DNA from: Thiotrichales bacterium | GTDB lineage: Bacteria; Pseudomonadota; Gammaproteobacteria; Thiomicrospirales; Thiomicrospiraceae | Direction of reading: 5' to 3' | Length of the DNA: 64,000 bases | Assembly (NCBI GenBank): GCA_016938655.1 | Contig: JAFGUG010000026.1 | Span: forward strand, 93,971 to 157,970 | Shown here: piece by piece, positions 17,693 through 25,137 of the stretch | Numbering within the stretch: position 1 is the first letter of the stretch | Layout of the letters: the number at the start of each line of letters is the position of its first letter | Notes under the pieces: model-generated | The model's database searches: none | Seen by the model: only the letters and a program-made list of their open reading frames with translations | Told to the model about the DNA's origin: nothing | Program-made: the position numbers and the translations under genes

Positions 17693-19744
17693 ATGACATC
17701 AAACGCCACAAACCCAATCTTAAATATAGCCCAACTTCCAGAATTTGATGCGTTTCACGTGGAACACATTGAACCCGCAATCAATCAATTGTTAGCGGAT
17801 AACCGTGCGGTCATTACTCAATTAACCAACCAAACTGAAACGCCGACTTGGCAAAACTTTGTTGAGAAGTTAGAGCATATCGACAACCGTTTTGAACGTG
17901 TTTGGGGGCCGATTGGTCATTTGGATTCGGTTAACAATAGTGATGAGTGGCATGCGGCTTACAACGCGTGTTTAGAGAAGGTGACCGAATATTACACAGA
18001 GGTCGGTCAGAACAAAGGCTTGTTTGATAAGTTCACCGCCATTTCTGAGAGTGAAGCTTATAAAACCTATTCTGTGGCGCAGAAAAAGGTGATTGAGAAT
18101 GCGTTACGCAACTTTCATTTATCAGGTATTGCACTGCCACCCGAACAGCAGGTCGAGTATCAAGAAATCTCTCAAAAGTTGTCACAACTCAGCAGTCAGT
18201 TTGGCAACCATGTGCTTAAGTCGACTCAAGCCTGGACTAAGAATATTTTAGATGAATCAGAGTTAGCAGGCCTGCCAGAAAGTGCGTTGGGATTATTACA
18301 ACAACTGGCGCAACAAAAATCATTAGACGGTTGGTTAGTGACTCTGGATTTTCCATCGTATTTAGCTATTTTAACGCACGCGGATTCACGAGAATTGCGC
18401 GCAGAAGTGTATCGTGCCTTTGCAACCCGTGCGTCAGATCAAGCGCTTAATACCGATTTTGATAACACTGATCTAATCGAACAGATTCGTTTGTTGCGCC
18501 ACCAAAAAGCCAACTTATTAGGCTTTGATCAGTATGCTGATTACTCCTTAGCGACCAAAATGGCGGAGAGCAAAGAACAGGTGCTTGGCTTTTTAAGAGA
18601 TTTAGCGGTTAAGTCAAAACCTCAGGCAGAGGTAGAGTTAAATACCTTAAGCACCTTCGCTGCAAATGAGTTAGGGATTGAAGACCTACAACCTTGGGAT
18701 GTCGCGTATGCGTCAGAAAACCTTAAAAACAAAACCCTGTCATTATCACAAGAGAAGCTGCGTCCGTACTTTCCAGTCACATCGGTATTAGCAGGCCTGT
18801 TCAATATAACCGAAACCTTGTTTGGGGTAAGTGTCCGTGAGAAACACGGTGTTTCAAGTTGGCATAAAGACGTTCGATTTTTTGAACTGATTGATGATTC
18901 TGGCGTGTTAATTGGTCAGTTTTATTTAGATTTGTATGCCCGTGAAAACAAACGCGGTGGCGCTTGGATGGATTCCGCGGTGTCACGTTGGAAACATCAA
19001 GGTGGCACTGTGCAAACGCCAGTCGCCTATTTAGTCTGTAACTTCACCCCGCCAGTTGGTGACAATCCCGCTTGTTTAACGCACGATGAAGTGACCACAC
19101 TGTTCCATGAGTTTGGGCACGGAATTCACCACTTAATGACGCAAATGGAACACTTAGATATTTCAGGCATTAGTGGGGTGCCGTGGGATGCGGTTGAATT
19201 GCCTTCGCAATTTATGGAGAACTTCTGTTGGGAGCGAGAAGGGTTAGACTTAATCTCTGCGCATATAGAAACCGGTGAGCCGTTACCGGATGAGCTGTTT
19301 GATTCTTTAAAAAGAAGTCGAGGGTTTCAATCGGCCATGATGATGGTTCGTCAAATTGAATTTGCACTGATGGATTTTGAGTTACACAGTTTCTATTCAA
19401 CCGAAGAGAAGGAGGACATTCTGGATTTGGCGGCACGCATCCGTGAGGAGGTGTCGGTGATTAAGCCGCCAGAATACGCACGTCAATTGCACAGCTTTAG
19501 CCATATTTTTGCTGGCGGTTATGCCGCAGGTTACTTCAGTTACAAATGGGCAGAAGTCTTATCGGCAGACGCGTTTAGCCTGTTTGAAGAGACCGGTATT
19601 TTAAACGCCGAAACAGGGGCTAAATTTAAAAACACCATTCTAGCCGCCGGGGGTTCGGTTGACCCAATGGTGCTGTTTAAATCGTTTAGAGGCCGTGAAC
19701 CGGATATTGAAGCGTTACTACGACACAGTGGTATTGCCGCTTAA
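17693..19744 (+). CDS. prlC: Oligopeptidase A (M3 metallopeptidase)
   Basis: Cytoplasmic zinc endopeptidase of 683 residues that degrades short peptides and cleaved signal peptides. The zinc motif HEFGHGIHH lies about residues 471-479, with the helix EFGH typical of M3 peptidases, and length matches the E. coli protein (680). The N-terminal FDAFHVEHIEPAI is the usual family start. It is monocistronic; the ATG follows AAAGACAGACC. Two in-gene copies of the dispersed palindrome both encode Leu-Ala-Gly-Leu. Confidence 0.95.
   Translation: MTSNATNPILNIAQLPEFDAFHVEHIEPAINQLLADNRAVITQLTNQTETPTWQNFVEKLEHIDNRFERVWGPIGHLDSVNNSDEWHAAYNACLEKVTEYYTEVGQNKGLFDKFTAISESEAYKTYSVAQKKVIENALRNFHLSGIALPPEQQVEYQEISQKLSQLSSQFGNHVLKSTQAWTKNILDESELAGLPESALGLLQQLAQQKSLDGWLVTLDFPSYLAILTHADSRELRAEVYRAFATRASDQALNTDFDNTDLIEQIRLLRHQKANLLGFDQYADYSLATKMAESKEQVLGFLRDLAVKSKPQAEVELNTLSTFAANELGIEDLQPWDVAYASENLKNKTLSLSQEKLRPYFPVTSVLAGLFNITETLFGVSVREKHGVSSWHKDVRFFELIDDSGVLIGQFYLDLYARENKRGGAWMDSAVSRWKHQGGTVQTPVAYLVCNFTPPVGDNPACLTHDEVTTLFHEFGHGIHHLMTQMEHLDISGISGVPWDAVELPSQFMENFCWEREGLDLISAHIETGEPLPDELFDSLKRSRGFQSAMMMVRQIEFALMDFELHSFYSTEEKEDILDLAARIREEVSVIKPPEYARQLHSFSHIFAGGYAAGYFSYKWAEVLSADAFSLFEETGILNAETGAKFKNTILAAGGSVDPMVLFKSFRGREPDIEALLRHSGIAA
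17752..17765. promoter_or_regulatory. parS-like site, one mismatch, inside prlC
   Basis: GTTTCACGTGGAAC differs from the perfect parS core at one base; mixed sites of this type are known parS variants. It encodes the conserved FHVEH of PrlC, so it could be partly a by-product of the protein sequence. Confidence 0.5.
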
Positions 19745-19782
19745 TGGTGAGCGTTTTATTCAGAGTCTGGAGATAAAAAAAT

Positions 19783-19813
19783 ACCCTTGTAAGCATCGAG
19801 TGCTTGCAAGGGT
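19783..19813 (-). terminator. Intrinsic terminator of the DsrE/porin operon
   Basis: ACCCTTGTAAGCA (19783-19795) pairs with TGCTTGCAAGGGT (19801-19813) with one G-U pair and a 5-base loop. On the minus strand the hairpin is followed by a T7 run, so it ends the porin transcript about 80 bases past its stop. Confidence 0.88.
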
Positions 19814-19893
19814 AAATGGGTTGGCGATGAAACCAACCAAAAACTTGAACAGTTTTGAGGTTTTTATTATGGGTTCACTAGGTAACGTTTAAG

Positions 19894-21198
19894 TTAAAAA
19901 ATCATCATAACTTGCGCAGATACACGGTTATCTAAGCCACTTAAAATGACGTTGGCTGCCGCTGTAGAATCAAGATTCGGTGCTTTTGCGTCACGAATTT
20001 CATAGTTCAAGCGAACGGATGTTTTCTTGTTAAAGAAGTATTGACCACCCAAAGTGGTGGTGGTGAATTGGCGTTCTGCTGCTGCACCTCCATCGCCATT
20101 TGCGTCGGTTGCATTATTTAATCGATCGTAACGAACGTTAAGCTCCAAGTTCGGTTTAACACGATAGCCTAAATCAAGATAGTAACCGTTTGATTTTTGA
20201 TCTTTAAGTACACTAAAAGTTCCGCCATTGTCAGGCGTTCTTGCTGCGGTGGTTCCGTTGTAAATCATCCCGTTTGCCATAATGTACTCAGCCGCTAATC
20301 GGTACTTGCCATCAAAGTAGGTGCTACCTAAGCCACTTCTTTTGCGAGTGTTTCCTGAAGTATCATCAATCGTTCTTTTACCATCTTGCATCCATGCAAA
20401 AAATTTCATACCGTGTCGTCTAGGCCCCTTAGAGTCACCAAATATTTTCTCAGTTGACAGATAACCATAAAGGTCTAGGTCACTGTCTTTGTCGGTCATG
20501 GCTAACCCTCCGCCATTACCTACCATCAATGCATAAGAGTGCTCCCACTCCCCTTTTCTAAAGGCGTCAAAGACCTGAACCCCGGTATCTCTAAAAGCAC
20601 CAACAGGGCCGTTTCTTCCAGTATCACCGGCAGAGTTATCAAAGGTGCGTTCCAGTAATAGACGATCGGTTACATTGGTAAAGTTCACATAGTTAAACAC
20701 TGGAATGGCTTTTAAGCCCTCTTCCGATCCTGGTGTTTTAAATAGACCAAGACGTACACGCGCACCCGGAATATGATTTAGGGTAACACTGGCATCGGTT
20801 AATTGTCCTTGCGAAGCCTTGCCACCCGTGGTGATACCATTGTTGCCTAACTCGGCCATTAGAAAATAGTTCACTTTGTTATCCAGTGGAAAGTTAGCCC
20901 CTCTTATCGCAAGTCTTGCTCTGCGAGCATTAAACCCTTGTGAGGTATCTAATTGAGGTGCCAACTGGTTGAAAGCGGCACTTTCACCCGCACCAGGGCC
21001 TGCTTTAAGTTTGGTATCATCGGTTTTTTGATAATCAATTTGCACAAATCCCCAAACCTTAGCGCGAGGTGCTTGGTCAGCAGGTTCCGTACCTTGAATC
21101 ATTAACCAGTTTGCCGCTTGAACAGATTGGCTAACTAATGCGCCCGCTAGAGCGAGTAAAATCGCTGTTTTTTTAATAGTGTTTGATTTTTTTAACAT
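19894..21198 (-). CDS. Outer-membrane porin, OprP/OprO-like
   Basis: The 434-residue protein has a signal peptide (about 1-29, ending SVQA) and a beta-rich body ending in Phe, as expected for an outer-membrane barrel. The start of the mature part (VWGFVQIDYQ) and FNARRARLAIRG resemble phosphate-selective porins O and P (PF07396). It is probably a 16-strand anion-type porin; the solute is unknown. It lies 62 bases downstream of two DsrE-family genes and shares their strand and terminator, so it is probably co-transcribed and may admit the compound that they handle. Confidence 0.85.
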   Translation of the reverse strand: MLKKSNTIKKTAILLALAGALVSQSVQAANWLMIQGTEPADQAPRAKVWGFVQIDYQKTDDTKLKAGPGAGESAAFNQLAPQLDTSQGFNARRARLAIRGANFPLDNKVNYFLMAELGNNGITTGGKASQGQLTDASVTLNHIPGARVRLGLFKTPGSEEGLKAIPVFNYVNFTNVTDRLLLERTFDNSAGDTGRNGPVGAFRDTGVQVFDAFRKGEWEHSYALMVGNGGGLAMTDKDSDLDLYGYLSTEKIFGDSKGPRRHGMKFFAWMQDGKRTIDDTSGNTRKRSGLGSTYFDGKYRLAAEYIMANGMIYNGTTAARTPDNGGTFSVLKDQKSNGYYLDLGYRVKPNLELNVRYDRLNNATDANGDGGAAAERQFTTTTLGGQYFFNKKTSVRLNYEIRDAKAPNLDSTAAANVILSGLDNRVSAQVMMIF

Positions 21199-21260
21199 GA
21201 GAATCCTTTCCTGATTTTATATTTTTATGTAACTTTCTATGTTTCTTTTATTGTTCTTGC

Positions 21261-21755
21261 TTAAGGCTTTACGTAAGTAAACCCCTGTCCTTGAAGGTAT
21301 GAAAGCTCAGCAACACCGCTTGGCACAATGTCACTTGGTGAAGCGTCGTATAGGTGGTCGTTAACGTTGACATTCCGTCCCTTGACTGTATTAGCACACA
21401 CATTAAAGGTGACACCTTGTGCCTTTAAAGCATCAATTCGTTGGGTCATGGCGCCGTCAGCATTCGCGGTTTTAAACTTTGGTACTGCTTTAAGAGCTTC
21501 AGGTTTTAATATTAAAGAGAGGCCGTTTCCATGCATCACCACTCTGACTTCAATATTCTCTGAACCAACCGCATTAATATGATTTTGAATATTTCCTAAA
21601 GCACTTTTTTGAATTTTTGGATCGTCAAAGTTGATGTGATACACCACTTTCTGTTTACCGTATTTGTCTGCATTGTCATTTGCGGTTGCAAAATTAGGTA
21701 GCAACAAAGTGCAAGTGAAGAGCAGTGTGGTTATAAATTGCGTCATTGTTTTCAT
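21261..21755 (-). CDS. Exported DsrE-family protein 2
   Basis: The 164-residue protein has a signal peptide (about 1-25) and a DsrE/DsrF-like domain: VVYHINFDDPK at 37-47, EVRVVMHGNGLSLIL at 69-83, a single conserved Cys in FNVCANT (C120) and the end GFTYVKP. DsrE-fold proteins bind or relay sulfur on a cysteine, or are involved in redox reactions; the exported versions are poorly studied. It is 29 bases after the paralogous gene at 21785 and 62 bases before the porin. An alternative start is Met4. Confidence 0.85.
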   Translation of the reverse strand: MKTMTQFITTLLFTCTLLLPNFATANDNADKYGKQKVVYHINFDDPKIQKSALGNIQNHINAVGSENIEVRVVMHGNGLSLILKPEALKAVPKFKTANADGAMTQRIDALKAQGVTFNVCANTVKGRNVNVNDHLYDASPSDIVPSGVAELSYLQGQGFTYVKP

Positions 21756-21784
21756 TGTTCACCTCTTGCATTGAGTCTGTTTAT

Positions 21785-22243
21785 TTAAGGTTTCAATAAT
21801 TGCCATCCAGCGGCATCTAATTGCAAAATACGACCTGCACCGGCAGGCACAAGGGTAACATTGGCCTGAAGTTCTGGTTTTGTGCCTAATTGCTTGCCAA
21901 AGTTAGCGAGCGTGTTGGCACAAGCACTAAAGCGCACGCCTGAATCCATAAGGGATTGGATACGTGCTTTGTTGACGTTATCTTTCATCATCAGTCTAAG
22001 ACCTGGGCCAAAGGCAACCACTTCCATATCGACCTCTTCACCGGCGTAATATGTCAGGAGGTTTGAGGCGACATTGAGGACTAAGGTCTGTTTAAATGGA
22101 TCACGATCACTGATTTGTAAGACAATCTTTTTAGTGGCGAAGGTGTCGGGCAGTGGTGCTTCTGTTTGCGCCGCAAAAACCGGCAAGCAAAACAGCAAAC
22201 TTAAAAGCATTCCGAACAGCGGTTTTGAAAATTTATTTAACAT
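21785..22243 (-). CDS. Exported DsrE-family protein 1
   Basis: The 152-residue paralogue has a signal peptide (about 1-25, ending VFAA). The DsrE-like core shows KIVLQISDRDPF at 39-50, VDMEVVAFGPGLRLMM, Cys108 in FSACANT, and the end GWQLLKP. It is the first gene of the three-gene minus-strand unit and has AAGGAAAC before its ATG. It faces the sigma factor gene across 204 bases containing a possible ECF-type promoter. It probably acts in the periplasm; the ligand is unknown. Confidence 0.85.
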   Translation of the reverse strand: MLNKFSKPLFGMLLSLLFCLPVFAAQTEAPLPDTFATKKIVLQISDRDPFKQTLVLNVASNLLTYYAGEEVDMEVVAFGPGLRLMMKDNVNKARIQSLMDSGVRFSACANTLANFGKQLGTKPELQANVTLVPAGAGRILQLDAAGWQLLKP

Positions 22244-22286
22244 TCTGTTTCCTTTTTATTAGACGATTAATGAGCGCGCTTAAGAG

Positions 22287-22314
22287 TTAAACGAATGGCA
22301 ACGGGTTTTATTCC
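22287..22314 (-). promoter_or_regulatory. Possible ECF-type promoter for the DsrE/porin operon
   Basis: On the minus strand GGAAT (22314-22310) and CGTTTAA (22293-22287) are separated by 16 bases, close to the GGAAC/CGTC pattern of ECF promoters. It would start transcription about 37 bases upstream of the first DsrE gene. No equally good copy was seen before the sigma gene itself. The call rests on pattern alone. Confidence 0.3.
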
Positions 22315-22447
22315 ATCTATTTTCCGCGAAAAATTCTATCGGGTTAGCAGTGTAATTTATTTCGTAAAACACTAATATTTAAAGCCTTTTACAAAACAAT
22401 TCATTTCGTTTACTATCGAAAAAAGAGCCATTTTTAAAGATGAAAAT

Positions 22448-23023
22448 ATGAAATTAACCACGACGGTCAAAAACCTGTTTAGTGACAGTAAACGACAACG
22501 GCAGTTGGATGCTTTGTTAGTGCAGAAGCACCAACGGCTTTATCGATTAGCCTATGCATGGTGCCATCAATCAAGCCAAGCTGAAGATTTGGTACAGGAG
22601 ACCATGTTAAAAGCCTTAGAAAGCCATAAAGATTTACACCGTTTGGAGCATTTAGACGCATGGTTATCTAAAATAATGCATAATCAGTTTTTGGATAATA
22701 TGCGTTTTAATCGTCGTTGGCAGTGGGCGGATACAGAAGAAATTGACTATTTTTATACGGAAAGTTGCAGCGAAACTCGACTGATTGAACAGCAAACGTC
22801 AGAGTGTCTGTGTGCGGCCATGTCAAAACTCCCTTTTGAGCAAAGAGAGGCGATATCGCTGGTCGATTTAGAGGGGTTTAGTTATCAAGAAATTGCAGAT
22901 ATTACTTCGACCCCAATTGGAACCGTCATGAGCCGTATTTCACGTGGCCGTGAAAATTTAGTGAAATATATGAAACAGATTGAGAAGGGCAACCGAAAAA
23001 TTGTGCCTTTACGGAGACATTAA
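22448..23023 (+). CDS. ECF-type RNA polymerase sigma factor
   Basis: The 191-residue sigma-70 family protein has region 2 (residues about 25-90; AYAWCHQSSQAEDLVQETML and AWLSKIMHNQFLDNMR) and region 4 (about 125-175; LPFEQREAISLVDLEGFSYQEIAD and GTVMSRISRGRENL), with no region 3. It is followed directly by its anti-sigma factor (TAATG overlap), the usual arrangement. The likely target is the divergent DsrE/porin unit. Regulation is by the membrane-bound anti-sigma factor, inferred from arrangement. Confidence 0.93.
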   Translation: MKLTTTVKNLFSDSKRQRQLDALLVQKHQRLYRLAYAWCHQSSQAEDLVQETMLKALESHKDLHRLEHLDAWLSKIMHNQFLDNMRFNRRWQWADTEEIDYFYTESCSETRLIEQQTSECLCAAMSKLPFEQREAISLVDLEGFSYQEIADITSTPIGTVMSRISRGRENLVKYMKQIEKGNRKIVPLRRH

Positions 23024-23715
23024 TGAAGCATCACATTGAACCCTTTCAGTTGCACGCTTATTTGGATGGTGCTTTGAGCCCAGATGAGTGCTTAGAGGTT
23101 GAATCTGCCTTAACAGCAAGCGAAAGTTTACGCCGTCAGTTAGAGGCATTTAAAGCGGTTAAGCAGCAGGTTAAAAAAACCTACAGTCAGTTTGAACCAC
23201 CCAAACAAAATGCCCCCCAACCACTCACTTTGCAACCTAAATCGTCATGGTGGTTTCCTAAATCAGCGGTTGCTTCTTTGTTGTTAGGATTTGTAATTGG
23301 TTTAGGTTTTATTGAATTAAGTCCTTCTCCACAAACCGCTTCGGCGATTGTACAACAGCAACAAAGTGAGAATTATCTGGTGCATATAGATTCGGATGAT
23401 CTTGATAAGCAGCGTCAAGCGATTGAAGAAATTTCAGAACTGTTAAGCACGGTCGACAGTACGATTCATGTGGATTTAATCTCAAATTATAAAGGGGTGA
23501 AACTTTTTGATGTTGGCAATCCAAACCATCAGGCACTGCAAGACTTACTTTCAAAATATGAAAACCTCACGTTATTTGCTTGTAAACGTGCCTTAGAACG
23601 TGCGGCAGAGAGTGGCGAGGTGTTAAATTTAATTCCGCAGGTGCAACACGATAAACCCGCAATTGACGCGGTAGTCGAGCGTTTAAATTCGGGTTGGAGT
23701 TACATTAAAATTTAG
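23023..23715 (+). CDS. Transmembrane anti-sigma factor with periplasmic DsrE-like domain
   Basis: The 230-residue protein is in three parts. Residues 1-60 look like an anti-sigma N-domain (FQLHAYLDGALSPDECLEVE) but lack the zinc HxxxCxxC. Residues 81-99 form one membrane helix. Residues about 117-230 resemble the two nearby exported DsrE proteins: NYLVHIDSDD, then IHVDLISNYKGVKLF, Cys187 in LTLFACKRA, and the end GWSYIKI. I see this similarity by eye; no structure search was run. The model is a periplasmic DsrE sensor that controls release of the sigma factor. The start overlaps the sigma stop by one base. Confidence 0.85.
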   Translation: MKHHIEPFQLHAYLDGALSPDECLEVESALTASESLRRQLEAFKAVKQQVKKTYSQFEPPKQNAPQPLTLQPKSSWWFPKSAVASLLLGFVIGLGFIELSPSPQTASAIVQQQQSENYLVHIDSDDLDKQRQAIEEISELLSTVDSTIHVDLISNYKGVKLFDVGNPNHQALQDLLSKYENLTLFACKRALERAAESGEVLNLIPQVQHDKPAIDAVVERLNSGWSYIKI

Positions 23716-23835
23716 CTCGATTTCCCGTTTATATTGGTATGGTTTAGACATTTGATTTGGCTCTGATATTGGCCGTTTATAGGAATTTTTATAAATGGCG
23801 GTATACTGAGTCTAATTTTTAATGAATTTGACCTT

Positions 23836-25137
23836 ATGCCAAGCCCTTCATTTTTCTTCCAACGTCGTTTTTTGCCCCTTTTTTGGGTGCAATTTCTTGG
23901 CGCATTTAATGATAACCTCTATAAAAATGCGATGGTGATGCTCATTACCTTTCAGTTGAGTTTGTCGGTTGAACAGACGGGGCTCTACATCACCTTAGCG
24001 GCAGGCCTGTTCATTTTACCGTTTTTTCTGTTCTCTTCTATTGCGGGCCAGCTGGCGGATCACTTTCCAAAATCGATTCTGATTCGCAAAATTAAACTCA
24101 TTGAAATTCTTATTATGGCCACCGGTGCAATCGGATTTTTATCGATGCAGCTGGAGTGGTTGTTTGTCGCACTGTTTTTAATGGGCACGCAATCGGCTTT
24201 TTTTGGGCCGATTAAATACTCTATTTTGCCAGAAGTGTTGGGGAGTGATGAGTTGCTTCGAGGTAATGCGCTGTTCAGTGGTTCAACTTTTATTGCGATT
24301 TTGTTAGGCACCATTGTCGGTGGCATGGGCATTATGTTGGATAACGGCGCGCAGGTGGTGTCCGGGTTAATTCTGTTTTTTGCTATTTTGGGGTATGGAT
24401 TAAGCTTATTGGTACCCAAAACCGAGTTGGCCTCTGCAAAGGTGGTGATTGATAAAAACATTGCACGCAGTACTTGGCAAATTGTGCAGGGTTGTCGTGT
24501 TTATAAAGCCTCTTTTTTTGCAGTATTAGCCATCTCTTGGTTCTGGTTTATGGGGGCGGTGTTATTAAGTCAAATTCCGAGTTTTGTTAAATTTACTTTG
24601 CAAGCGAACGAACAGGTGGTGGTGGCTTTTTTAACGGTGTTTTCTGTTGGCATTGCGATGGGTGCGATGGCAATCAGTTCACTTTTAAAATCCCAGCTCA
24701 CCTTGCGTTATCATCCGTGGTTATTAGTGTTCATGTCGGTATTTTTGTTGCTGAGTGTGGCGGTTGCTGGCACGGTTAACAGTGCATTACTAAGTAGCGA
24801 GATGACATTATTGGATTTAAGTGCGTTTTTAAGTATGTGGCCGCAGAATTTATCGTTACTGTTTATGTTTGCTTTAGCATTGGTTGGTGGCGCTTATATC
24901 GTGCCGTTATACACCCAGTTGCAAATTAAAACCCCTGCGGTTTCTCGTGCTAGAATGATTGCCGTTAATAATATCCTCAACGCCTTTTTAATGGTGTTGT
25001 CCTCAATTTTAATTATGGTTGGCTTCTCGTTTGATTTGAGTCTGTCTACTATGTTGCTGTTATTAGGCGTGTTTAACCTTTTAATGGCAGGTTGGTTTGT
25101 GCGTAAGGTAAGGAGTCACAATGAAGTGGTTATTTAA
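23836..25137 (+). CDS. lplT: MFS transporter, LplT-like lysophospholipid flippase
   Basis: Inner-membrane protein of 433 residues with about 12 helices. The N-terminal FWVQFLGAFNDNLYKNAMVML and the loop AGQLADHFPKS match LplT, which flips lysophospholipids from the outer to the inner leaflet for re-acylation. Its 3' end overlaps the aas gene by 17 bases, and the lplT-aas pairing is a well-known arrangement. An in-gene palindrome copy at 24001 encodes Ala-Gly-Leu. Confidence 0.88.
   Translation: MPSPSFFFQRRFLPLFWVQFLGAFNDNLYKNAMVMLITFQLSLSVEQTGLYITLAAGLFILPFFLFSSIAGQLADHFPKSILIRKIKLIEILIMATGAIGFLSMQLEWLFVALFLMGTQSAFFGPIKYSILPEVLGSDELLRGNALFSGSTFIAILLGTIVGGMGIMLDNGAQVVSGLILFFAILGYGLSLLVPKTELASAKVVIDKNIARSTWQIVQGCRVYKASFFAVLAISWFWFMGAVLLSQIPSFVKFTLQANEQVVVAFLTVFSVGIAMGAMAISSLLKSQLTLRYHPWLLVFMSVFLLLSVAVAGTVNSALLSSEMTLLDLSAFLSMWPQNLSLLFMFALALVGGAYIVPLYTQLQIKTPAVSRARMIAVNNILNAFLMVLSSILIMVGFSFDLSLSTMLLLLGVFNLLMAGWFVRKVRSHNEVVI

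Noticed and set aside
19659..19892. A plus-strand frame running out of prlC
   Set aside because: It overlaps the end of prlC and runs through the terminator of the porin unit; no start signal.
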